DNA of 10,867 nt from Gammaproteobacteria bacterium (lineage in GTDB: Bacteria; Pseudomonadota; Gammaproteobacteria; Natronospirales; REEB76): positions 1 to 10,867 of the forward strand of contig DAHVFI010000101.1 in the NCBI GenBank assembly GCA_027317045.1. The letters run 5' to 3'. The position numbers and the translations under genes are program-made. Position 1 is the stretch's first letter. Each line of letters starts with the position of its first letter. A model generated the notes under the pieces. The model made no database searches, was not told where the DNA came from, and was given only the letters and a program-made list of their open reading frames with translations. Of the stretch, positions 1-7,057 are shown one piece after another.

Positions 1-2069
1 GTGTAGCTGCTGCAGGGATCACTGACCGTGGAGGACAGCAGCGTTGGACCGGCGTACAAAGCGTTGATGTCCGGCGCCCGGAATCCCTGGGACCAGGTGC
101 CGCGGATCAGGAAGTCGTCGTCAACCTGCCATTTGAGGCCGGCGCGGCTGGTGGTATTGCTGCCGAAGGTGCTGTATTTGGTGTGGCGCGAGGCCACGTC
201 CAAATCCAGCAGTTTGACGGCCGGCAGGTTGGCGAGCAGCGGAATATCAAACTCCGCATAGATCGCATTCTCGCTGACGCGGCCGGATGTGGGCGGCACC
301 GCCACTTTCGGATTGAAGCTGTCGTAACCGTTCTGGGCTACGGAATCCGGGATGAAGAAGCCGTCATGCTCCAGGTACTGATAGCCGGCCGCGAATCCCA
401 GCGGACCCGCCGGCAGATTGGCGAGCGTGCTGTTGCTGATATCGGCATTGTAGATGCGCTGGTTGTTCGCAAACTGGTTCTGTTGTGTGTAGGCGCTGTA
501 GGCGAGCTGCGCCGGCGTGATGGGAGTGGTCTGGCCGCCAAAAAAGTTGATGGGCACGCACGCTGCGGTCGCCGCGCAGGTGGCGGGATCGCCCATGGCG
601 GTACGCAATTGCTGCACGTTGAAGGAACCATAATTGGTGTCCAGCTCAGTGTCCCTGGAAAAGATGTAACCCGCATCCCAGTCCCATTCCGAATTTCCGA
701 CATCGAAATATCCATCGAAACCGCCGCTGAAGCGGAAGGTATCCTCGCTCTCGGTGTAGATGCGCGGCCCGTCTTCCACCATGCGCCGGCCCAGCAGGCC
801 CAGCCAGCCGGGGCCGATAGGAACATTGGTATTCAAGTCAAAGCCGAAGGGATTGTATTTCTGGTTGGCGGGAACGTCCGTGACGATGCTGGTGGAGGCA
901 AAGAACAGCGGCGTGGGCCCGGCCTGCTGGGTGGAGTTGCGATGGCTATAGACCATATCCGCGCTGAACGTCAGGTTGTCCGCCAAGTCCGTATGGCCCG
1001 CCACGTATCCGCTATAACGTTCCTCGGGGGTCAGCACATAGTTGTAGGGCGCGTAATTGAAACGATCCTGTTGCACGAACGGCGCGAACTGGTTGGCTGC
1101 CGTGCCCGGCTGGCCGGGAATCAGTGTCAGATCGCACAGCGGCTCATAATTCGGGCTGCTGGCCGAGCCGAAATTGGTGGTCGGGCATTGGGTTGAGGTG
1201 AGACCGGTGGATCCGGCCGGCGCATTGTTCGGGTCGGTGGATGTGCTGCTGGTGGGTGGAATGAATACAAACCGCCCCTGAGGCGTGGCCGAGCTGCCGC
1301 GTGTCTGGCCCGCGCCAAAGGTCGGCTCCTTGGAAATCGTGCGGTTGCCTGCCGAAATGCCATCCTGCTTGGTATAGGAGATACTGAATACCAAGTTGCT
1401 GTGGTCATTGCCGGTGCCAGTGGTGAAATCGTAGCTCTGGGTCTTGCCGTCCCAGCCACCGCCGACCCCATGACCGTCATACATGCCCACATAGGCATTG
1501 GCCTCGGTGCCGCTGAAGTTTTTAATGGTGATGATGTTCACCACACCGGCGATGGCGTCGGAACCGTAAATGGCCGAGGCGCCGTCCTGCAGTATTTCAA
1601 TGTGATCGATGATGGCGGCCGGAATGGTATTGAGGTCCACCGTGCCGTCCAGGCCCGTGATCCAACGCTTGCCATTCACCAGCACCAGAGTGCGGTTGGA
1701 GCCCAGGTTGCGCAGATCTACATTGGTCTGGCCGCCGCCGGTATAGGTGAAATTTCCGCCATCGTTGGCCATGGTGTTGAGGGCTCCACCGGTCGAGGTG
1801 AGCCGCTGCAGGATTTGGCCGATGGTGCTGAGGCCCGTGGCCTTGATCTGTTGCTGGGTGATGACCACGATGGGCTGGGCTTGTTCGACGCTGGTGCGTT
1901 TAATCTTGGTACCGGTGACCTCGATTTTGCCGAGTTGCGCGGTATTGTTGGCATTGGCTCCGGCTGCCTGATCCTGGGCCAGTGCGGCCGGCCCGGCAAT
2001 CAGGGATGTAGTCACGCTGCAGGCCAGGGCGGTCTGGATGGCGCGTTTCAGCAGGTTACGGTTAGACAT
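1..2069 (-). CDS. TonB-dependent outer-membrane receptor (3' end outside window)
   Basis: At least 689 codons are open on the minus strand and the frame runs off the left edge, so the C-terminal barrel is missing. The ATG at 2069 follows a GGAGG (2077-2081) with 7-nt spacing. A signal peptide spans residues 1-31, with cleavage after AxA before QDQ. Next come a TonB-box-like segment (KIEVTGTKI, near residue 49) and a plug domain to about residue 185, with LVLVNGKRW and GASAIYGSDAIAGVVNIIT, both typical of the family. Beta-barrel sequence follows, rich in aromatic residues, Asn and Gly, with the conserved SQGFRAP at residues 660-666. Cys295 and Cys312 could form an extracellular-loop disulfide. 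Such receptors import siderophores, cobalamin, glycans or peptides using TonB-ExbBD energy; the substrate cannot be read here. It is divergent from two sulfotransferase genes across a 306-bp control region. Identification as a TonB-dependent receptor is secure. Confidence 0.96.
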   Translation of the reverse strand, partial: MSNRNLLKRAIQTALACSVTTSLIAGPAALAQDQAAGANANNTAQLGKIEVTGTKIKRTSVEQAQPIVVITQQQIKATGLSTIGQILQRLTSTGGALNTMANDGGNFTYTGGGQTNVDLRNLGSNRTLVLVNGKRWITGLDGTVDLNTIPAAIIDHIEILQDGASAIYGSDAIAGVVNIITIKNFSGTEANAYVGMYDGHGVGGGWDGKTQSYDFTTGTGNDHSNLVFSISYTKQDGISAGNRTISKEPTFGAGQTRGSSATPQGRFVFIPPTSSTSTDPNNAPAGSTGLTSTQCPTTNFGSASSPNYEPLCDLTLIPGQPGTAANQFAPFVQQDRFNYAPYNYVLTPEERYSGYVAGHTDLADNLTFSADMVYSHRNSTQQAGPTPLFFASTSIVTDVPANQKYNPFGFDLNTNVPIGPGWLGLLGRRMVEDGPRIYTESEDTFRFSGGFDGYFDVGNSEWDWDAGYIFSRDTELDTNYGSFNVQQLRTAMGDPATCAATAACVPINFFGGQTTPITPAQLAYSAYTQQNQFANNQRIYNADISNSTLANLPAGPLGFAAGYQYLEHDGFFIPDSVAQNGYDSFNPKVAVPPTSGRVSENAIYAEFDIPLLANLPAVKLLDLDVASRHTKYSTFGSNTTSRAGLKWQVDDDFLIRGTWSQGFRAPDINALYAGPTLLSSTVSDPCSSY

Positions 2070-2174
2070 TTTGATTCCTCCACCCAAAAAAATGTTATTG
2101 ATAGCGTCGAGCGCGCCTCAGGGGCGGCCAGGACACCATGTTGTTTAAAAAATACAAAAACTTGGAAGGCAGGC

Positions 2175-2201
2175 AATTCCTTAAATTCCCTGAATTCTCC
2201 T
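2175..2201. repeat. Three AATTC boxes at exact 9-bp spacing
   Basis: AATTC occurs at 2175, 2184 and 2193, each followed by a pyrimidine-rich stretch, giving a 9-bp tandem period. It lies about 105-130 bp upstream of the receptor start. The spacing is less than one helical turn, so it could be an array of half-sites or only a short degenerate repeat. No known regulator is assigned. Confidence 0.35.
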
Positions 2202-2214
2202 TCCTCTAAGCGAC

Positions 2215-2230
2215 AGTCTAACTATAGACT
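2215..2230. promoter_or_regulatory. 16-bp inverted repeat, possible operator
   Basis: AGTCTA-acta-TAGACT is a perfect 6-bp inverted repeat with a 4-bp centre, about 150 bp from either divergent start. On the minus strand it contains TATAGT (2221-2226), a possible -10 for the receptor gene, although no good -35 lies upstream of it. The position suits a repressor or activator site shared by the two divergent units. Function is inferred from position and symmetry only. Confidence 0.4.
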
Positions 2231-2287
2231 AAGTTTTTTGAAACTGCAGGTGTTGCTGTTGACCAACAAATGGAATCAAACGTGGTA

Positions 2288-2318
2288 TTACTTAAAATTT
2301 GCTGTGTAACTCTATAAT
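2288..2318 (+). promoter_or_regulatory. Candidate sigma-70 promoter for the sulfotransferase operon
   Basis: A consensus -10 TATAAT lies at 2313-2318 and would start transcription near 2325, leaving a 5' UTR of about 50 nt before the GTG at 2376. The -35 region is poor: TTACTT at 2288-2293 with a 19-bp spacer. This suggests that an activator may be needed, or that the match is chance in AT-rich DNA. Confidence 0.4.
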
Positions 2319-2375
2319 TATGAAGAAGTTTTTATCCGTTAAACGAACGAAAAGAAAAAATTTGGAAAAAATTGA

Positions 2376-4148
2376 GTGCGCAAGTCGGATTTAAACGCGA
2401 AGTCTGAAAACATTCCACCGGGTATTTCGCCTGGGGGTGACCCGTGGCCTGTAGGTTTTGACCAGGCTGCACAGTATTTTTCCGCCGGACGCCTGGATCT
2501 TGCCGCTGGCATTTGCCGCGCTATTTTGGCAACGACACCGCAGCATGCTCCTGCCTTGCACCTGCTTGGAGTGACCCTCGCGGAGCGAGGACGGCCTGCG
2601 GAAGGTGTGCTGATGGTGGAGCGCGCGCTTGAGCTGGATCGCCGCAATCCTGTATTCCATCTCAGTCACGGCCGGATTTTGATGCGCTGTGGTAATCCGG
2701 CCGCCGCCGTCGAAGCCTTCAAAGAATCAGCGCATCTGGATCCGGGTGACCCACGCATACCCCAGCACCTGGTGTTTGCGTTAATCGAGTGCCGCCGGAT
2801 TCCAGAGGCGGAAGCCGCGGCGCGTGGGGCCCTGGATAAATGGCCGGCGTCGGCGGAATTACTAGATGCCTTAGGCATGGTCCTGATGGCGCAAGGCCAG
2901 CCCGACGAGGCCCGTGGGGTTCTGGAACGGGCGCGCGAAGTCGCGCCGGATTACCCCGACGCCTATGGCAATCTGGCGATTCTTCATGAGCAGCGCAACC
3001 ATCTGGATGCGGCACTGGAAGTCGTGAATGAGGGTTTGAAACGCTGGCCTGCGCACCGCACGCTGCTTTTCATTCATGCCCGCTGTCTGCGTCGTCGCGG
3101 TCAATACACCGAGGCAAAACTTGCGTTTCAGGGACTGCTGCAGGGTGAGCTGACCGGCAAGTTGCATTTGGATATTGAATTTGAACTGGGCTGGTGTGCG
3201 GATGGCATGGATAATTCCGCGGAAGCTTTCCGGCATTTCACCCAAGCCAATCTCCTTGCCGAGCAACTGCCCTCCTCTAGCACAGCCCAGGGTGCAGATT
3301 ATCTGCGCATGTTGGCTTCACTCCAGAAGCAGTTTGATCACGGCTGGGTGACTTCATGGCGCCGCCTGCCACCCGCAGGGAAAACGGACGATCCGGTTTT
3401 TATCATCGGCTTTCCGCGTTCCGGCACCACGCTGTTGGACACCATGCTGGGCGCGCATCCCGAATTTAAGGTGCTGGAAGAGCAACCGACGGTACAGACC
3501 ATGTTGGAGCGCCTGGCGACATTTGCGGGTGGTTATCCCGCGGGGCTCGCAACCCTCACGGCGGAACAGCAATTGACATTGCGCACTGCTTATTTTCAGG
3601 CGGCTGCGGCGATCATGGACAGGCCCGGACAACAGCGGTTGCTTGACAAGTCACCATTCAATACCGCGCACACCGGCCTGATCCATCGGATATTTCCCGA
3701 GGCGTTGCTGATATTTGTCGCCCGGCATCCAGGTGATGTGTGTCTCAGTTGTTTTATGAACAATTTCGAATTGAACTCAGGTACCCGGCATTTCACCCGT
3801 CTTGAAACCACGGTCAGGTTGTATTGCCGGGTGATGGCTCTTTGGTTGACCTACGTGGAGTGTTTGCCGCTCCGCTACCAGGTGGTGCGCTATGAGGATC
3901 TGGTAAACCAGCCTGAAAATGAATTGCGCCATTTGCTGGATAGCCTCGGGATCTCCTGGTCCGCTGGTGTCCTGCAACATACGACGCATGCGTTGGAGCG
4001 CGGGCACATCCCCACACCAAGTTATGCCCAGGTGTATCGCCCTATTTATCATGATGCCTGTTATCGTTGGCGCCGCTATGCGGACTATCTGCAGCCTTTC
4101 CTCGGGGATTTGCAGCCGTATATCGAGAGGTTTGGTTATGCCGTCTGA
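2376..4148 (+). CDS. TPR-sulfotransferase, first of tandem pair
   Basis: The protein has 590 residues and starts at GTG with only a weak GGAAAA ribosome site; no upstream in-frame start was found. Residues about 26-300 form TPR-like helix pairs (for example SAGRLDLAAGICRAIL and NLAILHEQRNHLDAAL). The rest is a Sulfotransfer_3-type domain. FIIGFPRSGTT (342-352) is the 5'-phosphosulfate loop of PAPS-dependent enzymes. Glu369 sits 21 residues after Arg348. DKSP (Asp424, Lys425) follows, and Arg450 through Ser458 (RHPGDVCLS) form the 3'-phosphate site. The RSGTT / Glu+21 / Lys pattern matches tyrosylprotein sulfotransferases as I recall them. There is no signal peptide, so it is probably cytoplasmic. 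The C-terminal PIY...RWRRY block is shared with the next gene, but the Gly before RWRRY is replaced by Tyr. Its stop overlaps the next gene by 11 bp. The substrate is unknown. Confidence 0.93.
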   Translation: MRKSDLNAKSENIPPGISPGGDPWPVGFDQAAQYFSAGRLDLAAGICRAILATTPQHAPALHLLGVTLAERGRPAEGVLMVERALELDRRNPVFHLSHGRILMRCGNPAAAVEAFKESAHLDPGDPRIPQHLVFALIECRRIPEAEAAARGALDKWPASAELLDALGMVLMAQGQPDEARGVLERAREVAPDYPDAYGNLAILHEQRNHLDAALEVVNEGLKRWPAHRTLLFIHARCLRRRGQYTEAKLAFQGLLQGELTGKLHLDIEFELGWCADGMDNSAEAFRHFTQANLLAEQLPSSSTAQGADYLRMLASLQKQFDHGWVTSWRRLPPAGKTDDPVFIIGFPRSGTTLLDTMLGAHPEFKVLEEQPTVQTMLERLATFAGGYPAGLATLTAEQQLTLRTAYFQAAAAIMDRPGQQRLLDKSPFNTAHTGLIHRIFPEALLIFVARHPGDVCLSCFMNNFELNSGTRHFTRLETTVRLYCRVMALWLTYVECLPLRYQVVRYEDLVNQPENELRHLLDSLGISWSAGVLQHTTHALERGHIPTPSYAQVYRPIYHDACYRWRRYADYLQPFLGDLQPYIERFGYAV

Positions 4149-5931
4149 AAATCCTGCGGCATTTTCAAATCGCATCCAAGAACTGATGCAGCAAGCAGTG
4201 GCTTGCCATCAACAGCATGATTACAGCAGCGCGGAAGCCGGCTATCGTGAAGTGCTGCGCCTGATACCGGCACACCCTGATGCCACCCATTTCTTGGGGT
4301 TACTGGCTCACCAGACCGGCCATGATGAAACGGCATTGACCTTTCTCAAACAATCTGTGGTGCTGGGTCCGGGAAGTGCCCTCTACCGTCACAATCTCGG
4401 CGGTGTGTTCAGGGAACTCGGCCGGCACGTCGAGGCGGAGCGATATTACCTTGAAGCGCTCACACTCAAGCCCGATTATGCGGATGCACTCATCGGACTG
4501 GCGATGGCGCAGGTGGCGCGCGGCCATTTCGAGGACGCACATTCGAATTATGTGCAGGCATTGGCCATCGACCCACAGAACTTTGAAGCCTGCCTGGGCG
4601 GTGGTGGCGCACTGCTGGAACTCACGCGGCGCCGCGAAGCGCTGGATTGCTATCGCGATGCACAAAGGCTTGCTGCGGGAGATGCAGAAAGACTGCAGCG
4701 TGTGGGACTGGCCCTGCGCGAGGCCGGCGCCATGCAGGATGCCAAGCAGTGCTTTGAGCGGGCGCTCAAGCTGCGGCCGGACTACGTGGAGGCCCACAAC
4801 AGTCTGGGTATTACCCTGGGGGATCTGGGGGATTTCACCCATGCCGAAACCCACTACCGCGAAGCCCTGCGTCTGCGTCCTGCCTATGCCAGCGGTTGGC
4901 ACAATTTCACCAGCATCGTACGTGTTATGCCTGACGACCCCCTGTGGCCGTCGTTGCGGGTGTTCGCGGAGCAGGCGTCAGAGTTGCCGACGGCAGAAGC
5001 CGGCATGCTGCAGTTCACTTTGGGCAAGGTGCGCGATGATCGTGGCGAATACTCGCAGGCTTTTGAGCATTATTTGCAAGCCAACCGGCTGAAGCGTGCC
5101 GTTGTCGAATACGACGAATCGCGCCAGAAAATATTTTTTCAGAATTTCATGCGTCACTTCAGTGCTACGTTCCTCTCCAAGCATGCCGGCGCAGGAACGG
5201 ACAGTGAATTACCGGTATTCATCGTCGGCATGTCGCGTTCCGGCACCACCCTGGTGGAACAGGTTCTCGCCAGCCATCCGCAGGTGCACGGGGCCGGTGA
5301 GCTGCATTTGCTACGGCGCTGCCTGCGTGTGGAGCTGGGCCCCACGGACAACGATGATGAGTTGCCGGGGAAGCTTGTGACCATGGATGTCGCCGGGTTT
5401 CGACGCATTGGCGAACGCTACTGTGCGGAGCTTGCGCAACTTGCACCCGATGCCGCGCGCATCACCGATAAATTGCCCGGCAACATGGCTTTGGTGGGGC
5501 TCATCCATATTGCCTTTCCACGCGCCAAAATCATTCATTGTGTGCGTGATCCGCTGGATACCTGCGTATCCTGTTTCTCGAAATTATTCACCACCGGACA
5601 TGCCTTCAGTTACGAACTGGGTGAACTCGGTCGTTTCTACCGGCTCTACGAAGAATTGATGCAGCATTGGCGCGCAGCACTTCCAGCCGGGCGCATCCTG
5701 GAAGTGCGTTATGAAGATATGGTTACCGACCTGGAAACCCATGCACGGCGATTGCTGGAATTTTGCAGTCTGCCCTGGGATGAGGCCTGCCTGCGATTTC
5801 ATGAACACCGCCGCACCATCAAGACTGCGAGTCTTGCCCAGGTACGCCAGCCGATCTATGCGAGTTCAGTGGGACGCTGGCGGCGCTATGCGCTGTATCT
5901 GGAACCGCTCCGGCGGGCCCTGGGAAAGTAA
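4138..5931 (+). CDS. TPR-sulfotransferase, second of tandem pair
   Basis: The protein has 597 residues. The ATG at 4138 was chosen because GAGAGG (4125-4130) sits 7 nt upstream and the previous gene ends at 4148, giving an 11-bp overlap typical of translational coupling. The frame is open back to 3919, but that extension lies inside the first gene. About seven regular TPRs fill residues 14-265 (for example VEAHNSLGITLGDLG, AETHYREALRLRP). The sulfotransferase domain follows, with FIVGMSRSGTT (361-371) for 5'-phosphosulfate binding, Glu388 exactly 21 residues after Arg367, DKLP (Asp444, Lys445) and RDPLDTCVS (Arg470 to Ser478) for the 3'-phosphate. It ends with QVRQPIY and GRWRRY, the usual C-terminal motif of bacterial TPR-sulfotransferases. 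It is a diverged paralog of the upstream gene with a more canonical TPR array. Transfer of sulfate from PAPS to a protein or peptide is plausible; the acceptor is unknown. Confidence 0.94.
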   Translation: MPSENPAAFSNRIQELMQQAVACHQQHDYSSAEAGYREVLRLIPAHPDATHFLGLLAHQTGHDETALTFLKQSVVLGPGSALYRHNLGGVFRELGRHVEAERYYLEALTLKPDYADALIGLAMAQVARGHFEDAHSNYVQALAIDPQNFEACLGGGGALLELTRRREALDCYRDAQRLAAGDAERLQRVGLALREAGAMQDAKQCFERALKLRPDYVEAHNSLGITLGDLGDFTHAETHYREALRLRPAYASGWHNFTSIVRVMPDDPLWPSLRVFAEQASELPTAEAGMLQFTLGKVRDDRGEYSQAFEHYLQANRLKRAVVEYDESRQKIFFQNFMRHFSATFLSKHAGAGTDSELPVFIVGMSRSGTTLVEQVLASHPQVHGAGELHLLRRCLRVELGPTDNDDELPGKLVTMDVAGFRRIGERYCAELAQLAPDAARITDKLPGNMALVGLIHIAFPRAKIIHCVRDPLDTCVSCFSKLFTTGHAFSYELGELGRFYRLYEELMQHWRAALPAGRILEVRYEDMVTDLETHARRLLEFCSLPWDEACLRFHEHRRTIKTASLAQVRQPIYASSVGRWRRYALYLEPLRRALGK

Positions 5932-5946
5932 ATCCGGGCGCGCAAT

Positions 5947-6348
5947 CTAACGCGGCGGCTGATAGGGAGTGGTTTTGATCGTGGTGCCTGCCGATGGTGC
6001 TGAAGTGGCCGCGGTCGAGTGGCCTCCAAGGCATTTGTAGATACCGAAGGTCTGGGTGCCGTTCATGGCTGCCGTCAAGGGTGAAACCGTGTCGCCGCCC
6101 TGTGTCCCCGCCTGGTTCATGGCAAGAGTCTGCAAGTCTTTTTCCACATCCGATTGCACGCGGTTGATGAAACCCACCCGGTCGGCAATGGATACCTGTG
6201 TCTTGCTAAGCAGTCGGCAGCCGGCCACCCGAGCCTGCGGCAATATCATGATGTCTGCCTGCTTCACCTGTGGGCTGGGCGATACCCAGGTGCAACCCGC
6301 GATTGCCGTCAGTGCGCCTGCCATAAACAATGTGCTTAAGCCTTTCAT
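5947..6348 (-). CDS. DUF4156 outer-membrane lipoprotein
   Basis: The 133-residue product starts at ATG 6348, preceded by GGAGGTG at 6351-6357; a longer frame to 6510 lacks this ribosome site and would bury the signal peptide. Residues 1-18 form a lipoprotein signal with lipobox AIAGC. Cys19 is followed by Thr, which favours outer-membrane sorting. The mature part matches the DUF4156 pattern: GC (Cys44) then L, a V.DRVGFI segment, DLQTLA.N.A...GGDTV and a final YKC (Cys106). The two cysteines may pair. A Ser/Thr/Ala/Pro-rich tail of about 25 residues ends the protein. The family has no established function. It converges on the sulfotransferase operon with a 15-bp gap and no visible terminator, and diverges from the DUF2845 gene. 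Confidence 0.88.
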   Translation of the reverse strand: MKGLSTLFMAGALTAIAGCTWVSPSPQVKQADIMILPQARVAGCRLLSKTQVSIADRVGFINRVQSDVEKDLQTLAMNQAGTQGGDTVSPLTAAMNGTQTFGIYKCLGGHSTAATSAPSAGTTIKTTPYQPPR

Positions 6349-6475
6349 AACACCTCCGCTCGCTAAATTGCCTGGCTTGGATGCACATAGTTTACCGTAT
6401 GCGCTACAGTGCTGCAGAATCCCTGTACAAACAGCGGGCTTACCCCCTGAATTCCCCTCACCGAATGGAGTCGGT

Positions 6476-7051
6476 ATGAACATAAAATGGATTACCCGGC
6501 CAACCACCATCCTGTTGATGCTGGCCGTGACGCCAGCCTTCGCCTGGCGCTGCGATCACGGTTTCGTGAATACCGGTGATGCCGCCAGCCTGGTGCGCAG
6601 AAAATGCGGTCAGCCGGATTTCGTATACAACGACACCGGTATTTATCGGCGCGGGCATTTCATCTCGATAGACGAGCACTGGTATTACAATTATGGACCC
6701 AGCCACTTACTCCAGGAGCTACGATTCCATAACGGCGTACTGCAGGCTGTGGATACACTGGGCTATGGTTTCAGGCCGGTTTCGCGCCGCTGCACACCGC
6801 AGGATATTCGCGTGGGTATGAGTGCCTATGAATTGGCTATGCGTTGCGGTAAGCCCAAAAGCAAACGCAATCGCACTACCCGCATCAGCGGCGCCAAGCA
6901 TTCCAGCGAAAAAGCGGTGATCCGCCGGGAAGAGTGGACCTATGATTTTGGATCCCAGTACCTGTTACAGGAAGTTACCATTTCCGGTGGACAGGTGCAG
7001 AGCCTGGGAACGGCAAGCCGCGTAAAACACCCTGCAAAGCGCCCGCGCTGA
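6476..7051 (+). CDS. Secreted DUF2845 protein with two repeats
   Basis: The 191-residue product starts at ATG 6476 with GGAG at 6467-6470; upstream in-frame codons are open to 6056 but run antisense through the lipoprotein gene. A Sec signal peptide ends at AFA, with cleavage before Trp24, so the mature protein is probably periplasmic. It contains two copies of one unit, about residues 26-97 and 106-179. Each begins with Cys, has a CG.P motif with its Cys exactly 18 residues later (Cys26/Cys44 and Cys106/Cys124), then W.Y..G..(Y/H)LLQE and a G.(L/V)Q...T end. This resembles the DUF2845 family, which I would expect to have a BamE/SmpA-like fold. The tail is basic (KHPAKRPR). Function is unknown. 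Its stop lies 6 bp from the convergent hydrolase stop. Confidence 0.87.
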   Translation: MNIKWITRPTTILLMLAVTPAFAWRCDHGFVNTGDAASLVRRKCGQPDFVYNDTGIYRRGHFISIDEHWYYNYGPSHLLQELRFHNGVLQAVDTLGYGFRPVSRRCTPQDIRVGMSAYELAMRCGKPKSKRNRTTRISGAKHSSEKAVIRREEWTYDFGSQYLLQEVTISGGQVQSLGTASRVKHPAKRPR

Positions 7052-7057
7052 TAAGCA

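Larger units (their letters stand above)
2070..2375. other. AT-rich divergent intergenic control region
   Basis: These 306 bases separate the divergent receptor and sulfotransferase genes and are clearly more AT-rich than the flanking coding DNA. They hold the receptor's Shine-Dalgarno (2077-2081), three AATTC boxes at 9-bp spacing (2175-2201), a 16-bp inverted repeat (2215-2230) and a rightward TATAAT (2313-2318). No credible gene was found. A 24-codon frame from ATG 2320 lacks a ribosome site, and its ATG overlaps the -10 box. Confidence 0.7.

Noticed and set aside
183..1196. 337-codon plus-strand open frame
   Set aside because: It is antisense to the receptor gene, whose translation carries a clear signal peptide, plug and SQGFRAP motif. 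The plus frame has no family features.
1401..2309. 302-codon plus-strand open frame
   Set aside because: It runs antisense to the receptor start and through the AT-rich intergenic region. Open antisense frames are common in GC-rich DNA.
2320..2394. 24-codon Lys-rich frame as a leader or sulfated peptide
   Set aside because: It has no Tyr and no ribosome site, and its ATG overlaps the -10 box, so the transcript would start downstream of it.
3919..4137. Upstream extension of the second sulfotransferase
   Set aside because: It overlaps the first gene's coding end and lacks a ribosome site; ATG 4138 has GAGAGG at the right distance.
5932..5946. Terminator between the convergent sulfotransferase and DUF4156 genes
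   Set aside because: The gap is only 15 bp and no stem followed by a T run is visible.
6349..6510. N-terminal extension of the DUF4156 lipoprotein
   Set aside because: It would place the lipoprotein signal inside the protein, and the GGAGGTG site supports ATG 6348.
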